In this document: in pieces, positions 23,019-32,072 of the stretch
How the letters are laid out: the number at the start of each line of letters is the position of its first letter
How positions within the stretch are numbered: position 1 is the stretch's first letter
Origin: Acidobacteriota bacterium
GTDB taxonomy: Bacteria; Acidobacteriota; Terriglobia; Bryobacterales; Bryobacteraceae
DNA: 64,000 nucleotides
Assembly (NCBI GenBank): GCA_029776225.1
Contig: JAKOTR010000022.1
Location: forward strand, 186,001-250,000
Direction of reading: 5' to 3'
The notes under the pieces: model-generated
What the model saw: only the letters and a program-made list of their open reading frames with translations
Database searches by the model: none
Told to the model about the DNA's origin: nothing
Program-made: the position numbers and the translations under genes

Positions 23019-24377
23019 ATGAAAACACGACGCCCCGGATTGCTGTGCCTTGGGCTCCTGCTATCGAGCCCGGCGTTCCCGGCCGCCCAGGCCGCTGAGG
23101 AGATGCGGCTGGCGGCGGGCAAGAGCATCGTCATCGACTATGCGGTAGACGTCGGGCGCATCTCCACCAGCAACGCGGATATTGTCGATGCGGTCGCGGT
23201 TTCCACGCGGGAGGTCCTGCTGCACGCCAAGGCGCCGGGGACCTCGACGGTCATCATCTGGCCGAAGCAGGGCACGCGCAGCGTCTACAGCATCGTCGTG
23301 GAGCAGGACCTTGAGCCGGCGCGCCGCCTCCTCAAGGAGACGTTCCCCAACGAGAACATCGAGGTCCAGGCGGCGAGGGACTCGCTCTCTTTGGTCGGCG
23401 TGGTTTCCAGCCCTGCGGTGGCCGAGCGCGCGGCGGCGCTGATGGCCCCGTTCGCCAAGGTGGTGGTGAACAATCTCCAGGTGCCCTCGGCGGGCCCGGA
23501 AAAGCAGGTGCTGCTCAAGGTGAAATTTGCGGAGCTGAACCGGGCGGCGGCCGACGCATTCGGCGTCAACCTGATCTCCACCGGCGCGGCCAATACCATC
23601 GGGAGCACGACCACCGGGCAGTTCTCGCCGCCGCGGCCCGCCGAGCTGAGGGGAGCGATCGGAGCCGGAACCTTTGGAGCCACGAGCGAGTTCTCGATCG
23701 CGGACGCGCTGAACGTGTTCGCGTTCCGGCCGGACCTGAACTTAGCAGCATTCATCCGCGCGCTCGAAAGCAAGCAGTTGTTGCAGATCCTGGCGGAGCC
23801 GAACCTGGTCGCCACCAACGGCAAGGACGCCAGTTTCCTGGTAGGCGGCGAGTTTCCGCTGCCTGTCGTGCAGGGCGGCGCGAACGTGGGCGCCGTCACC
23901 ATCATGTTCAAGGAATTCGGCATCCGGCTGACGTTCAAACCGGAAATCACCGGGCACGACACGATCCGGATGTACGTGAAGCCGGAGGTCTCCACCATTG
24001 ATCTTGCGAACTCCGTGACGATCGCCGGTTTTACCATTCCGGCGCTCTCCACCCGCCGCATGGAGACCTTTGTCGAGCTGGGCAACGGGCAGACTTTCGT
24101 GATCGCGGGGCTGATCGACGACCGCGTGACGGAAACCCTGTCAAGAATTCCGGGACTGTCGCACATCCCGATCCTCGGCGAACTGTTCAAGAGCCGCATG
24201 GAAAACCGGACCAAGACCGAGCTGATCGTGATGGTGACGCCGGAGATCACCGAGCCCGTAAACACGGCGGATGTCAAACCGCTGGGGCGCCTGAAGGAGC
24301 CGCTTCCGAACGCTCTGCTGGCGCCTTCCGGGATGGCGCCGGCCGAGGCGCCCGGCAATCGGAAGGGGAAGAAATAG
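23019..24377 (+). CDS. cpaC: Tad pilus outer-membrane secretin CpaC/RcpA
   Basis: The 452-aa product has a signal peptide (LLCLGLLLSSPAFPAAQA). A pilus-specific N domain follows (LAAGKSIVIDYAVDVGRIS, then STVIIWPKQGTRSVYSIVV), then a BON-like domain (DSLSLVGVVSSPAVAERAAA) and the secretin core (LLQILAEPNLVATNGKDASF; VSTIDLANSV; FVIAGLIDDRV; FKSRMENRTKTELIVMVTPE). It forms the ring through which the Flp pilus crosses the outer membrane. Length and domain order are usual. It lies 10 nt before cpaE. Confidence 0.93.
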   Translation: MKTRRPGLLCLGLLLSSPAFPAAQAAEEMRLAAGKSIVIDYAVDVGRISTSNADIVDAVAVSTREVLLHAKAPGTSTVIIWPKQGTRSVYSIVVEQDLEPARRLLKETFPNENIEVQAARDSLSLVGVVSSPAVAERAAALMAPFAKVVVNNLQVPSAGPEKQVLLKVKFAELNRAAADAFGVNLISTGAANTIGSTTTGQFSPPRPAELRGAIGAGTFGATSEFSIADALNVFAFRPDLNLAAFIRALESKQLLQILAEPNLVATNGKDASFLVGGEFPLPVVQGGANVGAVTIMFKEFGIRLTFKPEITGHDTIRMYVKPEVSTIDLANSVTIAGFTIPALSTRRMETFVELGNGQTFVIAGLIDDRVTETLSRIPGLSHIPILGELFKSRMENRTKTELIVMVTPEITEPVNTADVKPLGRLKEPLPNALLAPSGMAPAEAPGNRKGKK

Positions 24378-24387
24378 CGTTTGAGAG

Positions 24388-25584
24388 ATGGATCAGCACA
24401 GCCGAGCCGCGGCCCAACTGACGGCGCTCATGATCGCGCCCAGCCGCGATCTGTCCCGGCAGTTCACCGCGAGCCTGGCCGCGTCGCGGGCCTTCCAGAT
24501 CCTGGCGGAACTGAAAACGTACCCCACGCAGCAGGTGATCGAGATGCGGCTGCGCCAGTTGCGGCCCGATGTCGTGCTGCTCGACCTGGAGACGGATCTG
24601 GACCGCGCCTGCGAATTGATCCGCTTCATCACAAGCCTGACTCCGCTGGTCCACGTCATCGGCCTGCACACGCGCAACGACTCGGATGCGATCGTGCGGT
24701 CGCTGCGGCTCGGAGCGAGCGAGTTCTTGCATTCACCGTTCGATCCGGCGATTCAGGAGCAGGCGGTGGCGCGGATACGGCGGCTCCTCGGGCCGCAGGC
24801 TGCCGAGCCCAAGGAGGCGGGAAAGATCGTACTGTTTGCGAGCGCGAAACCGGGCTCGGGCGCTTCGCTGCTGGCTGCGCAGTCGTCGCTGGCGCTGCGC
24901 CGGCTGACGAACGCGAAGGTGCTGCTGGCGGACCTCGATCTGATGGGCGGCTGCCTGGGGTTTTATTTGAAGCTGGCCCCGAGGGGCTCTCTGCTGGATG
25001 CCGTCGAGGGAGAGGGCGCCGCCGCGTTGCCGTCCCTGGTGGCGAGTACGAACGGGGTACACCTGCTGGCGTCGCCCGCGGAGCCTGAAACCGATTTCGT
25101 CGAGCCCGCGCGGCTGCACCTGTTTCTGGAGCAGGCGCGGCAGCTTTATGACTGGGTGATCCTGGATGCGCCCTCGATTTTTCACCGCATGAGTCTGCTG
25201 GCGCTTTCGGAATCCGACCATGCGTTTCTGGTCTCGACTTCCGACCTGGCCAGCCTTCACCTGGCGCGGAGGGCCGCGGCGCTGCTGGCGCAGCTTGGTT
25301 TCGGCCAGGAGCGCTACCAGGTGCTGATCAATCGCGTGGACAAGCGCGATGGTTTGAAGGAATCCGATCTGGGCAAGATCGTCAATTGCCCGGTAGCTGA
25401 AAGTTTCCCGAACGACATTATTTCGGTCGACCGCGCCATCGCCATGGGCGCGCCGCTCGATGAAGGCTCGGAGCTGGGCCGCACAGTGGCCGCATTCGCC
25501 GGGCGCATGGCCGGAGTCGCAGCCGGAGAGAAGCGCAGGGCCTCGCCGGTAATGAGCGCGCGGCCCGTGTTTTCCGAGACCTGA
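24388..25584 (+). CDS. cpaE: Tad pilus localisation ATPase CpaE/TadZ
   Basis: The 398-aa cytosolic product has a receiver-like N-terminal half (LTALMIAPSRDLSRQF, with Asp66 in VVLLDLETD) and a MinD/ParA-like C-terminal half. The deviant Walker A is KPGSGAS (154-160). The signature first Lys is kept, but the usual GKT/S lysine is Ala, as in many CpaE/TadZ proteins, so ATP hydrolysis may be weak or absent. Walker-like LLADLDLMGG and DWVILDAPSIF follow. TadZ-type proteins mark the cell pole where the pilus is built. The C-terminus ends in a short basic tail. Confidence 0.88.
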   Translation: MDQHSRAAAQLTALMIAPSRDLSRQFTASLAASRAFQILAELKTYPTQQVIEMRLRQLRPDVVLLDLETDLDRACELIRFITSLTPLVHVIGLHTRNDSDAIVRSLRLGASEFLHSPFDPAIQEQAVARIRRLLGPQAAEPKEAGKIVLFASAKPGSGASLLAAQSSLALRRLTNAKVLLADLDLMGGCLGFYLKLAPRGSLLDAVEGEGAAALPSLVASTNGVHLLASPAEPETDFVEPARLHLFLEQARQLYDWVILDAPSIFHRMSLLALSESDHAFLVSTSDLASLHLARRAAALLAQLGFGQERYQVLINRVDKRDGLKESDLGKIVNCPVAESFPNDIISVDRAIAMGAPLDEGSELGRTVAAFAGRMAGVAAGEKRRASPVMSARPVFSET

Positions 25585-25600
25585 GTAAGGACAAACGCAT

Positions 25601-26962
25601 ATGCAGCCATTTGCCGATCGCATGGTTTCGCCGCAACCGCTGTCCTGGGACCAGCGCATTCTGCAGAACGCCGCCGCGCGAAAAACGCTCAAGCCGGAGT
25701 GCCAGGAACTCAAGTTCACGCTGCACCGCAAGCTGCTTGACCAGATCAACCTCGAGGCGCTGGCCTCCATCGACAACCAGCGCGTGCGCACCGAGGTGCG
25801 GCAGGCCCTGGTTGCGCTGATGGAAGAGGAATCGACGCTGCTCAGCTCGGCCGACAAGCAGCAGGTAATCGACGAGGTGCTCGACGAGGTATTCGGCCTG
25901 GGGCCGCTCGAACCGCTGCTGGCCGACCCCACCATCTCGGACATCCTTGTGAACGGGCCCCGGCAGGTCTACGTGGAGCGGAAGGGGATTCTGGAACTCA
26001 CCAACGTAGTCTTTCGCGACAACGCGCACCTGCTGCGCATCATCGACAAGATCGTCTCGCAGGTGGGACGGCGCATCGACGAATCGACTCCTATGGTGGA
26101 CGCGCGGCTGGCCGACGGCTCGCGCGTCAACGCCATCATTCCCCCGCTGGCGATCGATGGGCCGGTGCTTTCGATCCGGCGCTTCTCGACCGACAAGCTG
26201 ATGCCGAAGGACCTGGTGGAGCGCAAGGCGATGACGCCCGGCATGATGGAGTTGCTCGAAGCGGCTGTCAAGGCGCGGCTGAACATCATCATCTCGGGCG
26301 GAACGGGCGCCGGCAAAACGACTCTGCTCAACGCGCTCTCGGCCTTTATTTCACCGAAGGAGCGCATCATCACCATCGAGGACGCGGCCGAGCTTCAGTT
26401 GAAGCAGCCGCACGTGGTGCGTCTGGAGACGCGCCCGCCCAACCTCGAAGGGCAAGGCGCGGTGCGGCAGCGGGAACTGCTGATCAACAGCCTGCGTATG
26501 CGCCCGGACCGCATCGTCTGCGGCGAGGTGCGCGGCGAGGAAGCGCTCGACATGCTCCAGGCGATGAACACCGGCCACGAGGGGTCGCTGACCACCATCC
26601 ACGCCAACAGCCCGCGGGACGCGACGGCGCGGCTCGAGGTCATGGTGACCTGGGCGGCGGCCAACATGCCGATGGTCTCCATCCGCCAGCAGATCGCCTC
26701 GGCCGTACACCTGATCGTGCAGGCGGCACGGCTGAGCGACGGTTCGCGCCGCGTGGTCAACATCACCGAGGTGACCGGCATGGAGGGCGAGATCATCACG
26801 CTCCAGGACCTCTTCGTGTTCGAGAAGCGGGGACTCTCGCCCGAGGGCAGGGTGCTGGGACGGTTTGCGGCCACCGGGATCCGCCCCAAGTTTTACGAAA
26901 AATTGCTGGCCGCTGGCATCCGCCTCAGCCCGGATTTGTTCGATGAGGTCATGGAGGTCTGA
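25601..26962 (+). CDS. cpaF: Tad pilus motor ATPase CpaF/TadA
   Basis: The 453-aa product is a type II/IV secretion ATPase that powers Flp pilus polymerisation from the cytoplasmic face. It shows the N-terminal docking part ([20 protein letters not shown]), Walker A GGTGAGKT (233-240), the Asp-box [12 protein letters not shown], Walker [21 protein letters not shown] and the His box [19 protein letters not shown]. All catalytic positions are intact. It begins 16 nt after cpaE and is followed by tadB after 22 nt. Confidence 0.95.
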   Translation: MQPFADRMVSPQPLSWDQRILQNAAARKTLKPECQELKFTLHRKLLDQINLEALASIDNQRVRTEVRQALVALMEEESTLLSSADKQQVIDEVLDEVFGLGPLEPLLADPTISDILVNGPRQVYVERKGILELTNVVFRDNAHLLRIIDKIVSQVGRRIDESTPMVDARLADGSRVNAIIPPLAIDGPVLSIRRFSTDKLMPKDLVERKAMTPGMMELLEAAVKARLNIIISGGTGAGKTTLLNALSAFISPKERIITIEDAAELQLKQPHVVRLETRPPNLEGQGAVRQRELLINSLRMRPDRIVCGEVRGEEALDMLQAMNTGHEGSLTTIHANSPRDATARLEVMVTWAAANMPMVSIRQQIASAVHLIVQAARLSDGSRRVVNITEVTGMEGEIITLQDLFVFEKRGLSPEGRVLGRFAATGIRPKFYEKLLAAGIRLSPDLFDEVMEV

Positions 26963-26984
26963 AAACGGGCCGGAGTATTGACGA

Positions 26985-27953
26985 ATGATGCTCTTCGTCA
27001 TTTTGCTGGTGACATGCTGGTTGGGCAGCCTGGCGATCTGGTGGGCGTGGTCGCGCGGCGGCCAGAAGGCCGATATCAAACGCGTGAGGGCGCGTCTGGT
27101 CGGCGCCGCCGAGCCGAAAAAGGCGCCGCGCCAGGCGCCGGCGCTGATCCGGAGCGATGACCCGTCCCAGGGCAAGTTCGTTCTGGAACTGCTGCGGCGG
27201 CTCGACCTCAACCGGCAGTTGAAGGCGCTGATCGAACAGGCCGGGCTGAAGTGGAGCGTGGCGCGCACGGCTCACGGTTCGCTGGCTCTCTTTCTGGTGG
27301 GATTCACCATATCCTGGCACGCCGCGCCGCTCTACCGCGAGTTTGCCGTGATCCCGGGTCTGCTGCTGGGAGCGGCGCCTTTTCTCCACATTGTGCAGAA
27401 GCGCCGCGCGCGGCTCAGAAAGTTCGAGGAGCAGTTCCCGGAGAGTCTGGAATTTCTTTCGCGGTCGATGCGGGCGGGCCACGCCTTTTCGGTCGCGCTT
27501 GAAATGCTCCACATGGAATTTCAGGACCCGCTGGCCAGCGAGTTCCGCCGTGTTTTCGACGAACAGAACCTCGGGATGCCGCTGGACGTGGCGCTGGAGA
27601 AGCTGGCCCAGCGCGTGCCGCTCATGGATGTGCATTTCTTCGTCTCGGCCGTGCTGCTGCAAAAGCGCACGGGCGGCAATCTGGCGGAAGTGCTGGACAA
27701 GCTCGCCCACCTGATTCGCGAACGCTTCAAGCTGCGCGGGCGGATCAGGGCCATCAGCGCGCACGGCCGCATGACCGGCATGGCGCTGACGGCTATCCCC
27801 GTGGCGGTGGGCGCGATCATGTTCACCATCAGTCCGGATTACGCGCGGTTTTTCGCGCAGGACGAGACGGGGCGAATGATGATTCTGGGCGCCGCGGGAT
27901 TGCAAGTACTCGGCTACGGAATCATCAAGAAAATCGTTTCGATCGAGGTTTGA
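26985..27953 (+). CDS. tadB: Tad pilus inner-membrane platform protein TadB
   Basis: The 322-aa product has an N-terminal helix (MLFVILLVTCWLGSLAIWWAW) and one GspF/T2SF domain (about 130-290). Characteristic residues are FEEQFPESLEFLSRSMRAGH, VFDEQNLGMPLDVALEKLA and FFVSAVLLQKRTGGNLAEVL. Membrane helices lie around MALTAIPVAVGAIMFTIS and at the C-terminus. With TadC it forms the platform in the inner membrane on which the motor ATPase acts. Only 3 nt separate it from tadC. Confidence 0.93.
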   Translation: MMLFVILLVTCWLGSLAIWWAWSRGGQKADIKRVRARLVGAAEPKKAPRQAPALIRSDDPSQGKFVLELLRRLDLNRQLKALIEQAGLKWSVARTAHGSLALFLVGFTISWHAAPLYREFAVIPGLLLGAAPFLHIVQKRRARLRKFEEQFPESLEFLSRSMRAGHAFSVALEMLHMEFQDPLASEFRRVFDEQNLGMPLDVALEKLAQRVPLMDVHFFVSAVLLQKRTGGNLAEVLDKLAHLIRERFKLRGRIRAISAHGRMTGMALTAIPVAVGAIMFTISPDYARFFAQDETGRMMILGAAGLQVLGYGIIKKIVSIEV

Positions 27954-27956
27954 GCG

Positions 27957-28874
27957 ATGGAGCTGACAGCAACGGTGCTGCTGTTTGTGACCGTGTCCAC
28001 GGTGATGAGTTTCCTCGGCGCGAAATTCTGGGCGCGGCCGAAGGCGGCCATCGACCGCGTGACGCGCTCCGGCGCCGAAGCCGCCCAGATCCCTACCCAT
28101 CCCAGCCTGGTCTTCCACGATCTGGTGAAGCGGCTGGGAACCCTGCTTCCCCAATCGCCCAAGGACGTGACCATCATGCAGCGGCGCCTGATCCGGGCGG
28201 GATTCCGCGGCCCGCACGCTTTGAAGATGCTCTACGGCTCGAAGCTCGCCCTGGGCATCTTGCTGCCCGTGGCCACTGCCCTGGCGGTTCTGGGAATGGA
28301 TCTCGACCCGAATCGCAAGCTGCTGCTGATCGTGCTGGCCGCGGCGGCCGGATTTATTGCCCCCAACGAGTACGTGCGGATGGCGGCTCAGCGTCGCCAG
28401 AAGCAGATCCGGCGCGCGCTGCCCAACGCGCTCGACCTGCTGGTGGTGTGCGTGGAATCCGGCCTCGGCCTCGATCAGGCGATCGTGCAGGCGGCTAAGG
28501 AGCTCGTACACGCTCACCCGGAAATCGCTCAGGAGTTCGCGATGGTCAACCTGGAGCTGAAGGCCGGCAAGCGGCGCGCCGAGGCGCTGCGCAACCTGGC
28601 CGACCGCACGGCGGTTGAGGAGCTCAAAAAACTCGTGGCCGTACTGATTCAGGCGGACCGCTTCGGCACCGGAGTGGCCCAGAGCCTCCGCGCGCACTCC
28701 GAATACATGCGGGTGCAGGCACGGCAGGCCGCCGAGGAGAAGGCCGCCAAGCTCGGCGTCAAGCTGGTGTTCCCGATTTTCTTTTGCATTTTGCCATCGC
28801 TTTTCGTAGTCACGGTGGGTCCGGTAATGGTGCGAATCAGCCGGGAGCTGCTGCCGATGATGATGAATCTTTGA
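27957..28874 (+). CDS. tadC: Tad pilus inner-membrane platform protein TadC
   Basis: The 305-aa product has an N-terminal helix (TVLLFVTVSTVMSFLGAKFW), a central pair of helices (LALGILLPVATALAVLG) and a GspF/T2SF domain. Key stretches are QIRRALPNALDLLVVCVESG, GLGLDQAIVQAAKELV and LIQADRFGTGVAQSLRAHSE, with a C-terminal hydrophobic segment LVFPIFFCILPSLFVVTVGP. It partners TadB. It is the last recognisable Tad gene here: pilin (flp), prepilin peptidase (TadV/CpaA) and minor pilins (TadE/F) are not in the window. Confidence 0.93.
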   Translation: MELTATVLLFVTVSTVMSFLGAKFWARPKAAIDRVTRSGAEAAQIPTHPSLVFHDLVKRLGTLLPQSPKDVTIMQRRLIRAGFRGPHALKMLYGSKLALGILLPVATALAVLGMDLDPNRKLLLIVLAAAAGFIAPNEYVRMAAQRRQKQIRRALPNALDLLVVCVESGLGLDQAIVQAAKELVHAHPEIAQEFAMVNLELKAGKRRAEALRNLADRTAVEELKKLVAVLIQADRFGTGVAQSLRAHSEYMRVQARQAAEEKAAKLGVKLVFPIFFCILPSLFVVTVGPVMVRISRELLPMMMNL

Positions 28875-28889
28875 GAAAGGAGAAAGGCC

Positions 28890-28982
28890 ATGGATTCCGG
28901 AACGATACGGATAATCTGCGCGATTCTTGCCGTGGTGTTGCTCGGCATCATCGTGATGCGCCGCCGCAGGCACGCCGAATAG
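28890..28982 (+). CDS. 30-residue single-span membrane microprotein
   Basis: A strong Shine-Dalgarno (AAAGGAGAAAGG) precedes an ATG that opens a 30-codon gene 15 nt after tadC. The product is a short polar start (MDSGTIRI), one hydrophobic helix (ICAILAVVLLGIIVM) and a basic tail (RRRRHAE), which predicts one membrane span with the C-terminus in the cytoplasm. A terminator-like hairpin follows. It is too short for most gene callers. Possible roles are a small subunit or regulator of the Tad platform. It does not contain a prepilin cleavage motif. I know of no named family. Confidence 0.55.
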   Translation: MDSGTIRIICAILAVVLLGIIVMRRRRHAE

Positions 28983-29004
28983 CGCGGCAGGCGAGGCGGA
29001 ACTG

Positions 29005-29037
29005 GGAGGGCGCCGGAGTACCGTCCGCGCGCCCTCC
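29005..29037 (+). terminator. Hairpin at the end of the Tad operon
   Basis: GGAGGGCGC (29005-29013) pairs perfectly with GCGCCCTCC (29029-29037), with an inner CGGA/TCCG continuation around a small loop. It follows the last gene of the Tad operon. No long T-run follows, so it may be a Rho-independent terminator of weak type or an mRNA-stabilising 3' stem. Confidence 0.5.
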
Positions 29038-29086
29038 ATTCACGTGAACGCGGTCTGCGTGCCGGGCAGGCGCTCGCGGAGAACTT

Positions 29087-29118
29087 ATGACGGAGGGCGT
29101 ATGACGGAGGGCATATGA
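29087..29118 (+). promoter_or_regulatory. Two tandem five-codon reading frames coupled to the TIGR03437 gene
   Basis: A 14-nt unit (ATGACGGAGGGC plus GT or AT) occurs twice, at 29087-29100 and 29101-29114. Each unit holds an ATG and a GGAGGG. The first frame encodes MTEGV and stops at a TGA that overlaps the second ATG. The second encodes MTEGI and stops at a TGA that overlaps the ATG of the main gene at 29115. The GGAGGG of each unit also serves as the Shine-Dalgarno for the next start. This looks like a duplicated start region that creates a chain of coupled starts. Whether the pentapeptides are made is unknown. Confidence 0.55.
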
Positions 29119-32072
29119 AACTGAGGTTCTGTTTCCACTTGTGGCTGGCCGGCGTGTGTTGGGCCGGCACTTTCGGAAAAGTCGTGGAGATCGGCGGCCA
29201 GGCGTCGGATCTGGCGCTGGATGAAGCGCGCGGAGTCGTCTACGTAGCGAATTTTGGCGCCAACCGCATCGAAGTGATCTCGACGGCAGACCTCTCCCTG
29301 CGCTCGTCGCTGAGCGTGGCCGCGCAACCTTCGTCGCTGGCGCTCTCACCGGACAACCGCTACCTGCTCGTGGCGCACTACGGCAACTTCGAGCCGCCGG
29401 ACACCGCATTCAACCTTCTCACCCTGATCACCCTCGATTCGGGCACGCGGCGGACGTTCCCGCTGGAAGCGCCGCCCCTGGGCGTGGCGTTCGGCTTCGA
29501 TAACCGCGCCCTGGTAGTGACCGCAACCGCTTTTCTGATCTTTGACCCCGTCTCAGGCACATTCCAGCAACTGGCCACCATTGCGGAGGTAACGGCGAAT
29601 ACGCTCCCTGCCCCGCCCGAAGATTTTCCGGCGCAGATTGTGGCCGCTTCCGTGGCTGCGTCCGGAGACCGCCGGTTCATCTACGGCCTCGCGGATACGA
29701 TCCGCTTCAAGTACGACGTGTCCCGGCAGCGCGTAACCTCGCTCGGCTACACGGCCACGCCGCCGCTGGGCCCGCGCGTGGTCAGCGTGAGCCAGGACGG
29801 CACGTACTACGCCGCCGGATGGGCGCTGTTTGACAGCGAGGGCGTGCTCACCGCGCAGTTTCCCAACCCGCTCGGTCTGCTGCACGTGGGCAGTCACGCG
29901 ATCGACTCGGGCCGCGGTTTCATCTACGCGCAAATTCCGGACGGCCGGTCCCAAGACCCCGGTCCGCCCACGCTGATGGTGGCCGATGCCGACAACCTCA
30001 CCGTGCGGGAGCGGGTCAAATTGCCTGAAAACCTGACGGGCAAGAGCGTGCTGTCGAGCGATGGCTCGATGATGTACTCGGTCTCGGACAGCGGTCTGAT
30101 GGCGCTTCCGGTCGGTTCCCTTTCCCAGGCGCGCCGGATCGCCGTTTCGCGGGAGGACGTATTTTTCCACGCAAATTTCTGCAATCCCGGCACGGCGTCT
30201 CAGACCATAGAAGTTACGGATCCGAGCGGAGCAGCTACGGATTTCACCCTCACGGCATCCATTCCGGGCATCACCCTGTCCCCTTCCGCCGGCACAACCC
30301 CCGCGCTGGTGCAGATCAGCGTGGACCCGGCGGTGTTCCAGAACCGCAAGGGCACCATCGTGGCTGAGATCGCAATCAGCTCAACCGCCGCCGTGAATCT
30401 CCCCCCGCCCATTCGCGTGCTCATCAACAACCGCGGGCCCGACCAGCGCGGCACGGTGGTGAACGTCCCCGGCGTGCTCGTGGACATTCTGGCCGACCCC
30501 ATCCGCGACCGGTTCTACATCCTGCGGCAGGACAAAAACCAGGTCCTGGTTTTCGAGGGGAACACGTACACCCAGGTGGCAACCCTGCGGACCGGCAACA
30601 CGCCGACCCAAATGGCTATCAGCTTCGACCGGCGTCTTCTGCTGGTGGGAAACGACAACTCACAGATCGCCAACGTGTACGATCTCGAAACGCTCCAACC
30701 GTTACGGCCCGTGCGTTTCCCGCAGGGGCACTATCCGCGGTCGCTGGCCGCTACCGGCCGCGCGATTCTGGCGGCTGTCCGCTCGGCGGACGGTCCGGTG
30801 CACAAGATCGACCGCGTGGATATCTGGGAGCGCACCGCCGTGGAACTGCCCAGTCTCGGCCCGTGGGAAAACAACGTGGATGTCGACACCGTGCTGGTGG
30901 CCGCGGACAACGGCGCGTCGATCATGGCCGCGCAGGCCCAGGGCGGCGTGCTGCTGTATGATTCCGACGCCGGAGCGTTCACGACCTGGCGCAAGGATTT
31001 TCCGGCGCTCGCGGGCGCGTACGCCGCCTCAAGCCACGGCCGCTTTTTCGTGGACAACCACCTGCTCAACTCCTCACTGGTTCCGATTCACAGCTTTGAA
31101 ACCGGAGCCGGGCCTTCCTCCGGCTTCGCGTTCGTGGATCAGCTCGGCCTGCGCGCGATGGCGCCCGATGCAGCCGGCCCCGCAGTGATCGCGCGCGTGG
31201 ATCTGGAAAATTACGAGCTGTTGTGGCCGGCCCTCATGGCCGAGGCGCCTGCGCCGCCCGCCCCAACCAGTGTCTTCGCGCGGAGGCTCGCGCCGCTGGC
31301 CAATCGCAACGCAATCGTGGCGCTCACGATTTCGGGACTCACGGTACTGGAGTGGAACTACGAAGCGGAGGTCGCAGCGCCGCGCATCGACCACATCGTG
31401 AATGCGGCGGACTACACCGGGGCGCTTGCTCCAGGCAGCCTGATCTCGGTGTTGGGAAGCAATCTCAGCCCGGTCAACATGGCCACGAACGAAATGCCTC
31501 TGCCGGCGGTGATTGGCGAAAGCTGCCTGACGGTGAACGGGGCGCCGGCGCCTTTGCTGTTCATCTCGCCCACGCAGGTGAACGCCCAGTTGCCGTTCTT
31601 CCAGGGCGGCAAGGCGACCCTGCGCCTGCACACGCCGGCCGGAAGCAGCAATAGCGTGACCATCGACGTAGCACCCGCCGCGCCGGCAGTGTTCCGCACC
31701 GTGCTGGAAGAGGGAATCGAGGCGCCCACGGTAATCCGCGCCGCGAACAACCTGCCGGCAACGCTGGCCAACCCAGTGCATCGCGGCGACATTCTGGTGA
31801 TCTACGCCGCCGGCCTCGGGCGCACCTCGCCCCCGGTCGAAGCGGGAATGCCGGCGCCGTTCGAACCGCTGGCGCTGACCGAAATCCAGCCCGAAGTGGA
31901 GCTGGGAGGCGTGCCGCTGGCGGTCTTCTACTCGGGACTTACGCCCGGATGCGCCGGCGTGTACCAAATCAACGCGCACGTGCCCGGCTGGGTTCCAACG
32001 GGAAGAAACGTCCCGCTCACCATCCGCCAGGGCGGCGCTTCCACAACGCTCAACCTGAGGGTAGTCGAATGA
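29115..32072 (+). CDS. Large exported beta-propeller protein with TIGR03437 C-terminal domain
   Basis: The 985-aa product has a signal peptide (LRFCFHLWLAGVCWA). Two stretches of YVTN/NHL-like beta-propeller repeats follow, for example DLALDEARGVVYVANFGANR and PTQMAISFDRRLLLVGNDN, with a middle immunoglobulin-like segment near residues 360-440. The last ~230 residues (from HIVNAADYTGALAPGSLISV) form the Solibacter-type C-terminal domain TIGR03437: LPFFQGGKATLRLHTPAG, GDILVIYAAGLGRTSPPV, GVYQINAHVPGWVPTGRN. This domain is nearly confined to Bryobacterales acidobacteria and probably acts in cell-surface display or secretion; its function is not established. The stop overlaps the next ATG. Confidence 0.9.
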   Translation: MKLRFCFHLWLAGVCWAGTFGKVVEIGGQASDLALDEARGVVYVANFGANRIEVISTADLSLRSSLSVAAQPSSLALSPDNRYLLVAHYGNFEPPDTAFNLLTLITLDSGTRRTFPLEAPPLGVAFGFDNRALVVTATAFLIFDPVSGTFQQLATIAEVTANTLPAPPEDFPAQIVAASVAASGDRRFIYGLADTIRFKYDVSRQRVTSLGYTATPPLGPRVVSVSQDGTYYAAGWALFDSEGVLTAQFPNPLGLLHVGSHAIDSGRGFIYAQIPDGRSQDPGPPTLMVADADNLTVRERVKLPENLTGKSVLSSDGSMMYSVSDSGLMALPVGSLSQARRIAVSREDVFFHANFCNPGTASQTIEVTDPSGAATDFTLTASIPGITLSPSAGTTPALVQISVDPAVFQNRKGTIVAEIAISSTAAVNLPPPIRVLINNRGPDQRGTVVNVPGVLVDILADPIRDRFYILRQDKNQVLVFEGNTYTQVATLRTGNTPTQMAISFDRRLLLVGNDNSQIANVYDLETLQPLRPVRFPQGHYPRSLAATGRAILAAVRSADGPVHKIDRVDIWERTAVELPSLGPWENNVDVDTVLVAADNGASIMAAQAQGGVLLYDSDAGAFTTWRKDFPALAGAYAASSHGRFFVDNHLLNSSLVPIHSFETGAGPSSGFAFVDQLGLRAMAPDAAGPAVIARVDLENYELLWPALMAEAPAPPAPTSVFARRLAPLANRNAIVALTISGLTVLEWNYEAEVAAPRIDHIVNAADYTGALAPGSLISVLGSNLSPVNMATNEMPLPAVIGESCLTVNGAPAPLLFISPTQVNAQLPFFQGGKATLRLHTPAGSSNSVTIDVAPAAPAVFRTVLEEGIEAPTVIRAANNLPATLANPVHRGDILVIYAAGLGRTSPPVEAGMPAPFEPLALTEIQPEVELGGVPLAVFYSGLTPGCAGVYQINAHVPGWVPTGRNVPLTIRQGGASTTLNLRVVE

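Noticed and set aside
26949-29039. 696-residue minus-strand open frame opposite tadB/tadC
   Set aside because: Antisense shadow of two well-supported Tad genes.
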